Of a stretch of 64,000 bases of DNA, positions 26,392 to 34,431 are shown in pieces. The notes below the pieces were generated by a model. It had not been told where the DNA came from. It did not search any database and saw only the letters and a list, made by a program, of their open reading frames with translations. The translations under genes were made by a program, and so were the position numbers. The stretch's first letter is position 1. Every line of letters starts with the position of its first letter. The DNA is from Streptomyces monashensis (GTDB taxonomy: Bacteria; Actinomycetota; Actinomycetes; Streptomycetales; Streptomycetaceae), in the NCBI RefSeq assembly GCF_001866665.1, contig NZ_MLYO01000024.1, positions 124,001 through 188,000 on the forward strand. The letters run 5' to 3'.

Positions 26392-27735
26392 TCAGTCGCG
26401 TGCGCCCCGGCGCAGGCTGCGGGCCTTGCGGGCGACCCGGCGGACCGTGGCGTTGCGGGGGATGAACGCCAGCTGAGCCGGTACCCCGCCGGGGAGGGCC
26501 AGGGAGGTCAGGCGCCGGCGCTTGAAGTAGCGCAGGGTCCGCGGGTTCTGGTGCCGCGCCAGCCAGCCCTCGACCTCGGAGCGCAGCCGCGGCAGGATCT
26601 TCGGCTGCATCGCGAAGCCCACCGCCCGCACCAGCGCGCCGAGTTCCTCGACGTCCATGCCCCGGCGCTGCTCCTCGACGGCCGCCCTGTCGCCCAGTTC
26701 GGGCAGCAGCGCGTCGACGATGGTGACCGGGATCCGGTTGCTGTTCTCGTACGGCGTGACCTGCTCCAGCAGCACCTCGGTGCCGATCCGGGCGACAGGC
26801 AGGCCGTACAGCGCCCGGGCCGTGAGCAGGGCGGTGGAGAAGCAGCCGACGACCAGCGCGGGACGCATCCGCTGGTACAGCACCTCGGCGAGGACCGGGG
26901 TGTCGAGCACGGTCAGTTCGACCTTCAGCTTCTGTGCCTCCCGCTCCAGCGAGCGGGTGAAGCTCGCCGGCGCGGACGGGTGCGGCTTGAACACCACCTT
27001 GGTGTGCCCGAGCGCGGCCGCGCCCCGCAGCATCCGCACGTGCAGGTGGTCTTCCTGCTCGGGGGTGAGGATCTCCAGCGCCGAGAGGTACTGGCCGAGC
27101 AGCAGCGCCGGCTCCTCGACGTCCGGCAGCGCCGCGTCCCCGGAGTCCGTGGGCCCGAGGTCGGCGAGCACCTTGGTGAAGGCGGCCGTCGGCACGACCT
27201 CGCCCTCGACGCCGAACTCCGTGAGCAGCAGCGGCTTCAGGCCGGGGACGAGGTCCAGGTGCAGCACCCGGTCCACCCGGGTGCCGACCAGCGGGTCGAT
27301 CTTGTTGCGGGTGGGGCCGTAGCTCATCAGGCCGTCGGCGTAGACCGTCACGGGCGCGCCGGTGAAGATCTGGCCGAGCGCCAGCGACGGGTTGACCTGG
27401 ATCGACTCGACGGCCAGCTCGACGTCGTCGTCGCCCAGTCGCCACTCGTGGCGCAGGAAGCGTTCCCACAGCGGCATGTCGTCCACCCGCGGGGCCCAGC
27501 CGCCCGGGTGGAACGGGAAGATCGTCTCGTTGTACGAGATCACGTCGTCGAAGCGGTCGCGCAGCTTCTCGAAGCCGGGCGCCTGGTCGAGGGCGGGCGT
27601 CGTCTCCGGGGTGGTGGAGTTGTTGCAGACCAGCAGGATCCGCCGGTCGGCCGGGCCGAAGCAGCCGGAGTCCAGGGCGGCGGCGAGCGTGGCCGTGCCG
27701 TACAGCGTCGACGCCTGGAAGATCTGGGTCGTCAC
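26392..27735 (-). CDS. Polysialyltransferase-like GT-B glycosyltransferase
   Basis: About 447 aa from the GTG at 27735, which overlaps the stop of the upstream GT2 gene (GTGA). No membrane helices. Three motifs fit the bacterial sialyltransferase families (GT38/GT52/GT80/GT97): an acidic-Gly motif VYADGLMSYG (133-135, usually D/E-D/E-G), the HP motif FKPHPS (252-253) and the S/T motif GCFST (300-301). A role as transferase of CMP-activated nonulosonic acid (Kdn or sialic acid) into a wall polymer fits the CMP-synthetase and synthase genes 3-5 kb away. The exact acceptor is unknown. Confidence 0.72.
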   Translation of the reverse strand: MTTQIFQASTLYGTATLAAALDSGCFGPADRRILLVCNNSTTPETTPALDQAPGFEKLRDRFDDVISYNETIFPFHPGGWAPRVDDMPLWERFLRHEWRLGDDDVELAVESIQVNPSLALGQIFTGAPVTVYADGLMSYGPTRNKIDPLVGTRVDRVLHLDLVPGLKPLLLTEFGVEGEVVPTAAFTKVLADLGPTDSGDAALPDVEEPALLLGQYLSALEILTPEQEDHLHVRMLRGAAALGHTKVVFKPHPSAPASFTRSLEREAQKLKVELTVLDTPVLAEVLYQRMRPALVVGCFSTALLTARALYGLPVARIGTEVLLEQVTPYENSNRIPVTIVDALLPELGDRAAVEEQRRGMDVEELGALVRAVGFAMQPKILPRLRSEVEGWLARHQNPRTLRYFKRRRLTSLALPGGVPAQLAFIPRNATVRRVARKARSLRRGARD

Positions 27736-28709
27736 GCGGCGGCCCCCGCGGGAGCGGGACGGCGGCGCAGCCGGCGCAGCTTGGAGGCGCGCGGGAGGTC
27801 CATGGAGTCGAGCGCCTCGTCCAGCACGTCCTGCGGCATGCGCCGCAGGGCCGCGGCGCTCATGGATTTCAGCTTTTTCGCCACCGCGGGCTCGAACCTT
27901 TCGATGGTTCCCAGATGATGGGAAATGATGGCGCAATAGGTACGGACGGCCTTCGGCAGCAGTTCGTCAGCCTGCGGATCCTCGGCGGTTTCCGCGACGA
28001 CCTGATCGAACGCGCGAATGAAATCCAGCTGCCGTACATCGCCGATCTGGGTGAGCGACGAGGCGACCCCGCGCCGGTAGAACACGCCGAGCATGCTCAC
28101 CGCGGCGAAGGATTCCGCCTCCCGGTGCAGCTTCCAGATCCACGGCCGGTCCTCGGCCGTGCGCAGCCCGTCGGTGAAGTGCAGCAGGCCCTTGTCCACG
28201 AGCCGCCGGTGGTAGACGCCGGCCCACGCGTACGCGTAGTCGACGGACGTCGAGCGGTCGGCGGGCAGGATCGCCTCGCGCGGGCTCGTCACCACGCCGC
28301 GCCGGCCGACCGGCACCCGGTGCACCTGGCGCGAGCGCGCGGTGCACTGCACATGGTCGGTACGGATGAAGTCGCAGCCCAACTCGTCTATCGCGGCGAC
28401 CAGTTGAGGGAAGTAGCCGGGGGCGAGCCAGTCGTCGCCGTCCAGGAACGTCAGGTACTCACCGCGCGCCCGGTCGATCCCGGTGTTGCGGGCGGTCGCC
28501 AGCCCCCCGTTCTGTTCGTGCCGGACATGGACCGCTCCGGGCAGCTCGCGCTCCGCGCGCGCGAGAATGTCCGGTGTCCCGTCGCGGGAACAGTCGTCGA
28601 CGAGAATGAACTCAAAGTCGTCCCGGGCATTCGCCTTCAGACTCCTGAGGGTGTCGGGCGCGTATTGCTGCACGTTGTAGAACGGCACGATGACGGAGAG
28701 CTTGACCAC
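27732..28709 (-). CDS. Family 2 glycosyltransferase
   Basis: About 325 aa. GT-A fold signatures: KLSVIVPFYNVQQYAPDTL at the start, LVDDCSRDGTPDI for nucleotide binding and the DxD-type FLDGDDWLAPGYF. The GTG at 28709 puts the first beta strand at the N-terminus; an in-frame extension to 28832 is unlikely. It overlaps the next gene by 4 bp, so both are one transcription unit. It probably adds a neutral sugar (for example Gal) to the repeat unit of the surface polymer; the sugar cannot be read from sequence. Confidence 0.88.
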   Translation of the reverse strand: MVKLSVIVPFYNVQQYAPDTLRSLKANARDDFEFILVDDCSRDGTPDILARAERELPGAVHVRHEQNGGLATARNTGIDRARGEYLTFLDGDDWLAPGYFPQLVAAIDELGCDFIRTDHVQCTARSRQVHRVPVGRRGVVTSPREAILPADRSTSVDYAYAWAGVYHRRLVDKGLLHFTDGLRTAEDRPWIWKLHREAESFAAVSMLGVFYRRGVASSLTQIGDVRQLDFIRAFDQVVAETAEDPQADELLPKAVRTYCAIISHHLGTIERFEPAVAKKLKSMSAAALRRMPQDVLDEALDSMDLPRASKLRRLRRRPAPAGAAA

Positions 28710-28894
28710 GTCAGGGACGTTAGGGGGAAGCCCGTGATTCGTCTTGACGCTTTGCTTGATGCTGAGTGAACGACACGTGGCGAAGCTGTGAACCGGGCTA
28801 TTTCCGGGCGGGTTGACGACCCGATTCGCCATTCAGCGATGTGCTGTTAACCGTTTGTTGCATTCAGGTTGGGCCGAACAACGGAATCGCTTCC

Positions 28895-28900
28895 TAGCGT
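28895..28900 (+). promoter_or_regulatory. -10 element of predicted leaderless transcript of the CMP-nonulosonate operon
   Basis: TAGCGT fits TAnnnT and ends 7 nt before the GTG at 28908, with no SD. The 200-bp divergent region upstream is less GC-rich than its surroundings, as expected for a promoter. Confidence 0.45.
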
Positions 28901-28907
28901 CTTCGCC

Positions 28908-30266
28908 GTGCCAGCAAGTGCTACGAAGTCCCTGCGGGTCGCCGTCCTCGCCGATTCCGACACCCGGTGGAAGTGGGGGGCCCTCACCGCGCAGCGCCTC
29001 GCCCCCGCCGACTCCGAGATCCGGCTCGACGGCTACCTCCTGCGGGGGCGCGCCACCCCGACAGCCCGTCAGCTGAGGGAGGTGGGCGTCCGGGCGGACT
29101 CGCTCCGCGAGGTCACCGGCGTCGAGTTCCTGCGCGCCATGACCGGCGCGACGACCGAGGAGCCGTACGACCTCCTCGTCCTCGCCCTGGTCGGCGGCGG
29201 CGTCCAGGCCATGCTGCACGGACTGCGGAGCGCCTGGGGCGGCGGCGGATCCGACACCTTCGGCAAGCGGCCGGTGGTCGTCACCGGCTACGTCGGTGTC
29301 GTCTACGAGAAGCTCGCCGACGGCCTGCTGCTGCGGCACGGCGCCGACCTCGTCCTCGCCAACTCCCGGCACGACGCGGACCGGTTCCGAGCCGTGTACG
29401 AGGGCGTGGGCGCGGACGCCTCCGCGGTCACCGAGGTCGCGCTGCCCTTCCTCGGCGGGGCGCCGTACACCGGTGAACACGAGCCGTACACCGTGGTGTT
29501 CGCGGCCCAGCCGTCCGTCCCGGACAGCCGCGAGGACCGTACGTACCTGCTGAACCGGCTCATCGAGCACGCCCGCAGGCACCCCGAGCGCGAGGTGCTG
29601 CTCAAGCTGCGCTCCAAGCCGGGAGAACACACCACCCACATCGAGGAGCTGCCGTACCAGAAGCTGGTCCAGGGCGCGGACGCGCCCGCCAACTTCCGGC
29701 TGGTGTACGGCCACATGGGCGAGGTGCTGGACCGCACCGACCTGCTGGTCACCATCAGCTCCACGGCCGCGCTGGAGGCCCTGCACCGCCGTATCCCCAC
29801 GGTCGTCCTCACCGATCTGGGCGTGCGCGAGGTGCTCGGCAACCACCACTTCACCGGCTCCGGGTGCCTCGCCTCCTGGGACCAGCTCGACGCCGGGCAC
29901 CGGCCGGCGGCCGACGAGGAGTGGGTGGCCCGGCAGGGCGTCGCGGCTGGGGGTACCCCCTCTGGGGGAGGCTCGTACGAGACGGCCTTCGACACCGCGC
30001 GCGAGCGCATCGCCGGCCTGCTGGAGCGGCCCGGCGGGCTGCCCCCGCTGAACCCCTACTACACACCCGAGACGGCGCCCGGATACCTGCCCGGCATCCT
30101 CGCCCGCCACCACCTCGGCCCCGACGGCGCCCCGCTGCCCGGCGCGCCCGCCGTCGGCAAGGAGCCCGGCCCGGTCCGCCGGATCGTGCGCCGCGCCGCG
30201 CGCGGGGCCTACCGCCACGGCGTGCAGCGCGTGGCCCCCGTGATCCGGCGGATGGGGGAGCTGTGA
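28908..30266 (+). CDS. DUF6716-type putative glycosyltransferase
   Basis: About 452 aa without membrane helices. The order of alpha/beta segments (LRVAVLADSDTRWKWGALTAQRL, YDLLVLALVGGGVQAML, RPVVVTGYVGVVYEK, DLVLANSRHD, VVFAAQPSVPDSREDRTYLL, LLKLRSKPGE, LVTISSTAALEALHRRIPTVVL) looks like a GT-B Rossmann pair with an S/T motif near the C-terminal end. First gene of an operon with the CMP-synthetase 17 bp downstream. Around residues 347-356 it carries an insert AGGTPSGGGS encoded by a GGGGGTACCCCC repeat element. Glycosyltransferase function is inference. Confidence 0.68.
   Translation: MPASATKSLRVAVLADSDTRWKWGALTAQRLAPADSEIRLDGYLLRGRATPTARQLREVGVRADSLREVTGVEFLRAMTGATTEEPYDLLVLALVGGGVQAMLHGLRSAWGGGGSDTFGKRPVVVTGYVGVVYEKLADGLLLRHGADLVLANSRHDADRFRAVYEGVGADASAVTEVALPFLGGAPYTGEHEPYTVVFAAQPSVPDSREDRTYLLNRLIEHARRHPEREVLLKLRSKPGEHTTHIEELPYQKLVQGADAPANFRLVYGHMGEVLDRTDLLVTISSTAALEALHRRIPTVVLTDLGVREVLGNHHFTGSGCLASWDQLDAGHRPAADEEWVARQGVAAGGTPSGGGSYETAFDTARERIAGLLERPGGLPPLNPYYTPETAPGYLPGILARHHLGPDGAPLPGAPAVGKEPGPVRRIVRRAARGAYRHGVQRVAPVIRRMGEL
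29946..29973. repeat. Short palindromic repeat inserted in frame in the DUF6716 gene
   Basis: GGGGGTACCCCC-TCT-GGGGG (29949-29968) within a coding region. Similar GGGGGTACCCCC...GGGGGAGG elements recur, usually between genes, in Streptomyces genomes (from memory). Here it keeps the frame and adds a Gly-rich loop. Confidence 0.5.
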
Positions 30267-30283
30267 CCTTCCAAGGAGACTCC

Positions 30284-31579
30284 ATGTCCAACCCCGAGGC
30301 GGGACCGGGCGCGACGCTGCGCCGGGTGCTCGCGGTGATCCCCGCGCGCGGCGGCTCCAAGGGCGTGCCCGCCAAGAACCTGGCCCCCGTCGGCGGTGTG
30401 CCGCTGGTGGCGCGCGCGGTGCGCGAGTGCCGGGCGACCCGGCTGGTGACCGACGTCGTCGTGTCCACCGACGACCAGGCCATCGCGGCCGCCGCCCGGC
30501 AGGCCGGCGCCGAGGTCGTGCTGCGGCCCGCCGCCATCGCCGGGGACACGGCCACCTCCGAGGCCGCCGTCCTGCACGCCATGGACGCCCACGAGGCGCT
30601 GCACGGGGCGGCCGTCGACACGGTCCTGCTCGTGCAGTGCACCAGCCCGTTCATCGTCCGCGAGGACATCGACGGGGTAGCGTCGGCGGTCATCGAGGAC
30701 GGTGCCGACACCGCGCTGACGGTCGCGCCGTTCCACGGATTCGTCTGGCGGGAGGCGGTCGGTGAACTCGCCGCGCCCGGCGGGCAGTCGGCCACCGGCG
30801 CGGCGGCCGACCCCCGCGCCGTTACCGCGGCGACCGCCGGAGGCCGCGGCGTCAACCACGACAAGTCCTTCCGCCCCCGCCGTCAGGACCGCCCCCAGGA
30901 CTTCCTGGAGACCGGCGCCGCCTACGCGATGGACGCGGCCGGCTTCCGCAAGCACCAGCACCGCTTCTTCGGCCGCACGGAACTCGTCCGCACGGACCCC
31001 GCGCGCGTGCTGGAGATCGACGACCCGCACGACATGGCCCGCGCCCGCGCGCTGGCCCCCCTCTTCGACGCGGGCCGCCCCGGTTCGCTGCCGACCGCCG
31101 CCGACATCGACGCGGTCGTACTCGACTTCGACGGCACCCAGACCGACGACCGGGTGCTGATCGACTCCGAAGGACGGGAGTTCGTCTCCGTGCACCGCGG
31201 CGACGGACTCGGCATCGCGGCCCTGCGCAAGAGCGGCCTGAAGATGCTGATCCTGTCCACGGAACGGAACCCTGTGGTCGCCGCCCGCGCCCGGAAGCTG
31301 AAGCTCCCGGTGCTGCACGGCATCGACCGCAAGGACCTCGCCCTGAAGCAGTGGTGCGAGGAACAGGGCATCGCGCCGGAGCGCGTGCTCTACGTCGGCA
31401 ACGACGTCAACGACCTCCCGTGCTTCGCCCTCGTCGGCTGGCCCGTGGCGGTCGCGAGCGCCCACGACGTCGTACGCGGCGCCGCACGCGCGGTCACCAC
31501 CCTCCCCGGCGGTGACGGCGCCATCCGAGAGATCGCCAGCTGGATCCTCGGCCCCTCTCTCGACTCCCTCCCCAAGTAA
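30284..31579 (+). CDS. CMP-nonulosonate (Kdn/sialate) synthetase fused to KdsC-like HAD phosphatase
   Basis: A 431-aa two-domain protein. Residues ~14-235 are an acylneuraminate cytidylyltransferase: IPARGGSKGVPAKNL for CTP binding, QCTSPF, and LEIDDPHDMARARA. Residues ~275-430 are a C0-type HAD like KdsC: DFDGTQTDD (nucleophile Asp), LSTERN, and GNDVNDL. The cytidylyltransferase activates a nonulosonic acid to CMP-sugar; the HAD domain probably removes the 9-phosphate of Kdn-9-P or a related sugar phosphate. The SD AAGGAGA precedes ATG 30284. The NeuB-type synthase follows after 14 bp. Corresponds in position to the S. coelicolor teichulosonic-acid locus as I recall it. Confidence 0.85.
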   Translation: MSNPEAGPGATLRRVLAVIPARGGSKGVPAKNLAPVGGVPLVARAVRECRATRLVTDVVVSTDDQAIAAAARQAGAEVVLRPAAIAGDTATSEAAVLHAMDAHEALHGAAVDTVLLVQCTSPFIVREDIDGVASAVIEDGADTALTVAPFHGFVWREAVGELAAPGGQSATGAAADPRAVTAATAGGRGVNHDKSFRPRRQDRPQDFLETGAAYAMDAAGFRKHQHRFFGRTELVRTDPARVLEIDDPHDMARARALAPLFDAGRPGSLPTAADIDAVVLDFDGTQTDDRVLIDSEGREFVSVHRGDGLGIAALRKSGLKMLILSTERNPVVAARARKLKLPVLHGIDRKDLALKQWCEEQGIAPERVLYVGNDVNDLPCFALVGWPVAVASAHDVVRGAARAVTTLPGGDGAIREIASWILGPSLDSLPK

Positions 31580-31593
31580 GGACATCTCCTGCC

Positions 31594-32532
31594 ATGAGCA
31601 CCAACTCCCGTCTGCGTTCGTTCGGTTCGCGCGAGGTCGGCCCCGGCAAGCCCGTCTACATCTGCGGCGAGATCGGCATCAACCACAACGGTGAGCTGGA
31701 GAACGCCTTCAAGCTGATCGACGTGGCCGCCGAGGCCGGCTGCGACGCGGTCAAGTTCCAGAAGCGCACCCCGGAGATCTGCACCCCGCGCGACCAGTGG
31801 GACATCGAGCGCGACACCCCCTGGGGCCGGATGACCTACATCGACTACCGCCACCGCGTGGAGTTCGGCGAGGACGAGTACCGCCAGATCGACGCGTACT
31901 GCAAGGAGAAGGGCATCGCCTGGTTCGCCTCCCCGTGGGACACCGAGGCCGTCGCCTTCCTGGAGAAGTTCGACGTCCCCGCCCACAAGGTGGCCTCCGC
32001 CTCGCTCACCGACGACGAGCTGCTGAAGGCGCTGCGCGCCACCGGCCGCGCCGTCATCCTCTCCACCGGCATGTCGACCCCGAAGCAGATCCGCCACGCG
32101 GTCGAGGTCCTCGGCAGCGACAACATCCTGATGTGCCACGCCACTTCGACCTACCCGGCGAAGGCCGACGAGCTGAACCTCCGCGTGATCAACACGCTGG
32201 AGAAGGAGTACCCGAACGTCCCGATCGGCTACTCCGGCCACGAGACGGGCCTGCAGACCACCCTCGCCGCGGTCGCCCTCGGTGCCGCCTTCGTCGAGCG
32301 CCACATCACCCTCGACCGCGCGATGTGGGGCTCCGACCAGGCCGCCTCCGTCGAGCCGCAGGGCCTCACGCGCCTCGTCCGCGACATCCGCACCATCGAG
32401 GCCTCCCTCGGCGACGGCGTCAAGAAGGTCTACGACTCCGAGCTGGGCCCGATGAAGAAGCTGCGCCGTGTCGCCGGTGTCGTCGCGGAGGCGGAGATCG
32501 CCGCGGCGGCGGGCGAGCCGGTCACGGTCTGA
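31594..32532 (+). CDS. NeuB-type nonulosonic acid (Kdn/sialic acid) synthase lacking SAF domain
   Basis: A 312-aa TIM-barrel protein: EIGINHNGELENAFKLI, CDAVKFQKRTPEIC, FASPWDTEAVAFLEKF, KVASASLTDDELLK, ILSTGMST, MCHATSTYPAK, GYSGHETG and ERHITLDRAMWGSDQAAS. It condenses PEP with a mannose-type sugar (ManNAc or Man-6-P) to a nine-carbon keto acid. NeuB proteins are usually ~340-360 aa with a C-terminal antifreeze-like SAF domain that completes the active site of the partner subunit; this one stops right after the barrel (KKLRRVAGVVAEAEIAAAAG). With the fused HAD upstream, Kdn-9-P synthase is the likeliest role. Confidence 0.87.
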   Translation: MSTNSRLRSFGSREVGPGKPVYICGEIGINHNGELENAFKLIDVAAEAGCDAVKFQKRTPEICTPRDQWDIERDTPWGRMTYIDYRHRVEFGEDEYRQIDAYCKEKGIAWFASPWDTEAVAFLEKFDVPAHKVASASLTDDELLKALRATGRAVILSTGMSTPKQIRHAVEVLGSDNILMCHATSTYPAKADELNLRVINTLEKEYPNVPIGYSGHETGLQTTLAAVALGAAFVERHITLDRAMWGSDQAASVEPQGLTRLVRDIRTIEASLGDGVKKVYDSELGPMKKLRRVAGVVAEAEIAAAAGEPVTV

Positions 32533-32591
32533 CCCCTGACCCCGGCCTGTTGAGCCCCTTACGTGTCCTACGACGGGACGGTCGTACGCCG

Positions 32592-33740
32592 ATGAGCCCC
32601 CGCGCCGGTCAGCCCGGCCATCCTCCCCGCACGCTCGCCTTCGTGGAGAGCCCGGTCCAGCTGCTGAACGTACTGGAGTGGGCACACCTGCACGGACTGC
32701 AGGGCGCGGCCCCGGACCCGCTGCCGTCCGTGCCCGCGCAGGTGCGGCGGACGATGGCCGGTGACCTCTCACCGGCCGGCGCGGAACTCACCCTCGTCGT
32801 GCTGTCGCCGACGGACCCGATGACCCGGGGCCAGCTGCGCCGCATGGCGGAGCTGGCCCGGGACGAGGGGCACACGGTGCGCTGGGAGGAGGCGCGCGGC
32901 GGTACGGCCGCGCCCTTCTCGACGATCGGCGGCCTGGCGGGCGCGCTCCGCCGGGCCGACCGGATCGTGATGGGAGACCCGTTCTCCCGCTACGTCCAAC
33001 TGCTGCTGACGATCACCAAGGCCCACGACCTGGTCGTGGTGGACGACGGCACGGCCACGATGGAGTTCGTGGCCCAACTCGCCCGCGGCGAACGCCTGGT
33101 CCGCTGGCACCGCAAGGGCGGCCGCCGCGGCCCGCGCGACCTGCTCTTCGCCCCGGTCTCCGCCGCGGCCCGCCGCCGGCTCACGCCGAGCGCGAAGCGC
33201 CGGGTGGAGGTCTTCTCCTCGATGCCGGTGACGGAGACGCCCGAGGGCGTGACCGTCACGGCCAACGACTTCTCATGGACCCGCGCCCGCTTCGGCCCGC
33301 CGCGCATCACCAAGGGCGCCGACATGGTCGGCACGTCACTGGTGGAGACGGGCGTGGTGGACGCCGACCACTACGTGGAAGCGGTCCGCACCCTCTCCAG
33401 GACCCACGGCGCGACGCGCTACTTCGCCCACCGCCGCGAGAGCACGGACAAACTCCACCGCCTGGCGACCGAGACGGGCCTGGAGATCGTCCGCCCTGAC
33501 CTCCCCCTCGAACTGATCGCCCGCCGCGGCCCGATCGGCCGCACGATCCTCAGCTTCCCCTCGACGGTCGTCCACACCCTGCCGCTCGCGCTGGTGGGCA
33601 CGGGCGTGAAGGTGGCCGTCTGCGACATCGACCCGGCCTGGCTGACGGAAACCGCCTCCCCCCGTGCCCAGGGCTTCCTGTCGGGCGTCACGGGAACGGC
33701 CCGCGACGTGCACCGGCTGCAGGCGGTGGGGCTGGCCTAG
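32592..33740 (+). CDS. Second sialyltransferase/polysialyltransferase-like protein
   Basis: A 382-aa soluble protein, last gene of the plus-strand operon (59 bp after the synthase). It starts RTLAFVESPVQLLNVLEW, the pattern of GT52/GT38-type transferases (ESPFQLL). The D/E-D/E-G motif is VVDDGTATMEF (D151-D152-G153), the HP position reads FAHRRES (H280-R281) and the S/T motif is SFPSTVVHTL (321-325). It should use the CMP-nonulosonate made by the two genes before it. HP is HR here, a deviation to note. Acceptor and linkage are unknown. Confidence 0.75.
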   Translation: MSPRAGQPGHPPRTLAFVESPVQLLNVLEWAHLHGLQGAAPDPLPSVPAQVRRTMAGDLSPAGAELTLVVLSPTDPMTRGQLRRMAELARDEGHTVRWEEARGGTAAPFSTIGGLAGALRRADRIVMGDPFSRYVQLLLTITKAHDLVVVDDGTATMEFVAQLARGERLVRWHRKGGRRGPRDLLFAPVSAAARRRLTPSAKRRVEVFSSMPVTETPEGVTVTANDFSWTRARFGPPRITKGADMVGTSLVETGVVDADHYVEAVRTLSRTHGATRYFAHRRESTDKLHRLATETGLEIVRPDLPLELIARRGPIGRTILSFPSTVVHTLPLALVGTGVKVAVCDIDPAWLTETASPRAQGFLSGVTGTARDVHRLQAVGLA

Positions 33741-33827
33741 ACGCTCTCGCGGTCCGCCCGCACCGCCGTCGGCGACACACACCCAACTCCGCTTCCTCGT
33801 CCGGACGTTGTCGTCCGACGGTGGGCG

Positions 33828-34325
33828 TCAGCCGTGCGAGGCCGGGACCAGGGTCCACCAGGTGCCGTCGGGACCGTCCGCCACACCGGTGCCGGCGTCG
33901 GTGTACCGGCAGGTCAGGAGGATGGCGCGGTGCGGCGGGCCGGCCATCCACGCGGCGACGGCCGCGCCCGCGTCGGCCGGGCCGACCTCGATGGTCTCGC
34001 CGGTGGCGACGGGGCGGTAGCCGGCGGTCCGCATCCGGTCCTGCGGGGCGCTGCCGTCCGTTCCGGTGTGGGTCAGGTGCCGGTGGGCCGCCATGTCGGA
34101 GGTGTGCGCCCGGGCGGCCCGGCGCAGCGAGACCCGTGGCCGTACGGCGGCGCACCCCGCCTCGGCGCGGAGCCGGTTCAGCGCGGACACCACGTCGTCG
34201 CCCCAGGCCGGGGACGAGGGCGCCGCCGGCCCGGCCCAGGCCGGCGGCGCGCAGGACAGGAACGCCAGGAGCACGGTCACGAGTGCGGCCGTCGCCCCGG
34301 CGGCAGCTCGTGAGAGAACGCCCAT
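33828..34325 (-). CDS. Secreted CAP-domain (SCP/PR-1) protein
   Basis: A 165-aa protein. A signal peptide (AAAGATAALVTVLLAFLSCAPPAWA) is followed by a CAP domain: ALNRLRAEAGCAAVRPRVSLRRAARAHTSDMAAHRHLTHTGTDG in outline, GETIEVG (ENI-like) and PPHRAILL. In other bacteria CAP proteins bind or cleave lipids or peptides; the role here is unknown. ATG 34325 has the SD GAGGGGG; an upstream extension would spoil the signal peptide. Confidence 0.85.
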   Translation of the reverse strand: MGVLSRAAAGATAALVTVLLAFLSCAPPAWAGPAAPSSPAWGDDVVSALNRLRAEAGCAAVRPRVSLRRAARAHTSDMAAHRHLTHTGTDGSAPQDRMRTAGYRPVATGETIEVGPADAGAAVAAWMAGPPHRAILLTCRYTDAGTGVADGPDGTWWTLVPASHG

Positions 34326-34431
34326 GGTCCAGCCCCCTCGCAGCGGTCGGTCACTCAGGGTGATTCTCGCGTCGCCGCGCACAGGCCCACCAGGCGGCGC
34401 CCGAAGCGCATACCGCCGGTAACCGGCGCGC

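Noticed and set aside
25161..33740. A capsule locus of the pathogen type (Kps-like polysialic acid capsule)
   Set aside because: No KpsMT-type exporter, KpsC/S or polymerase genes are present; a Gram-positive wall glycopolymer fits better.
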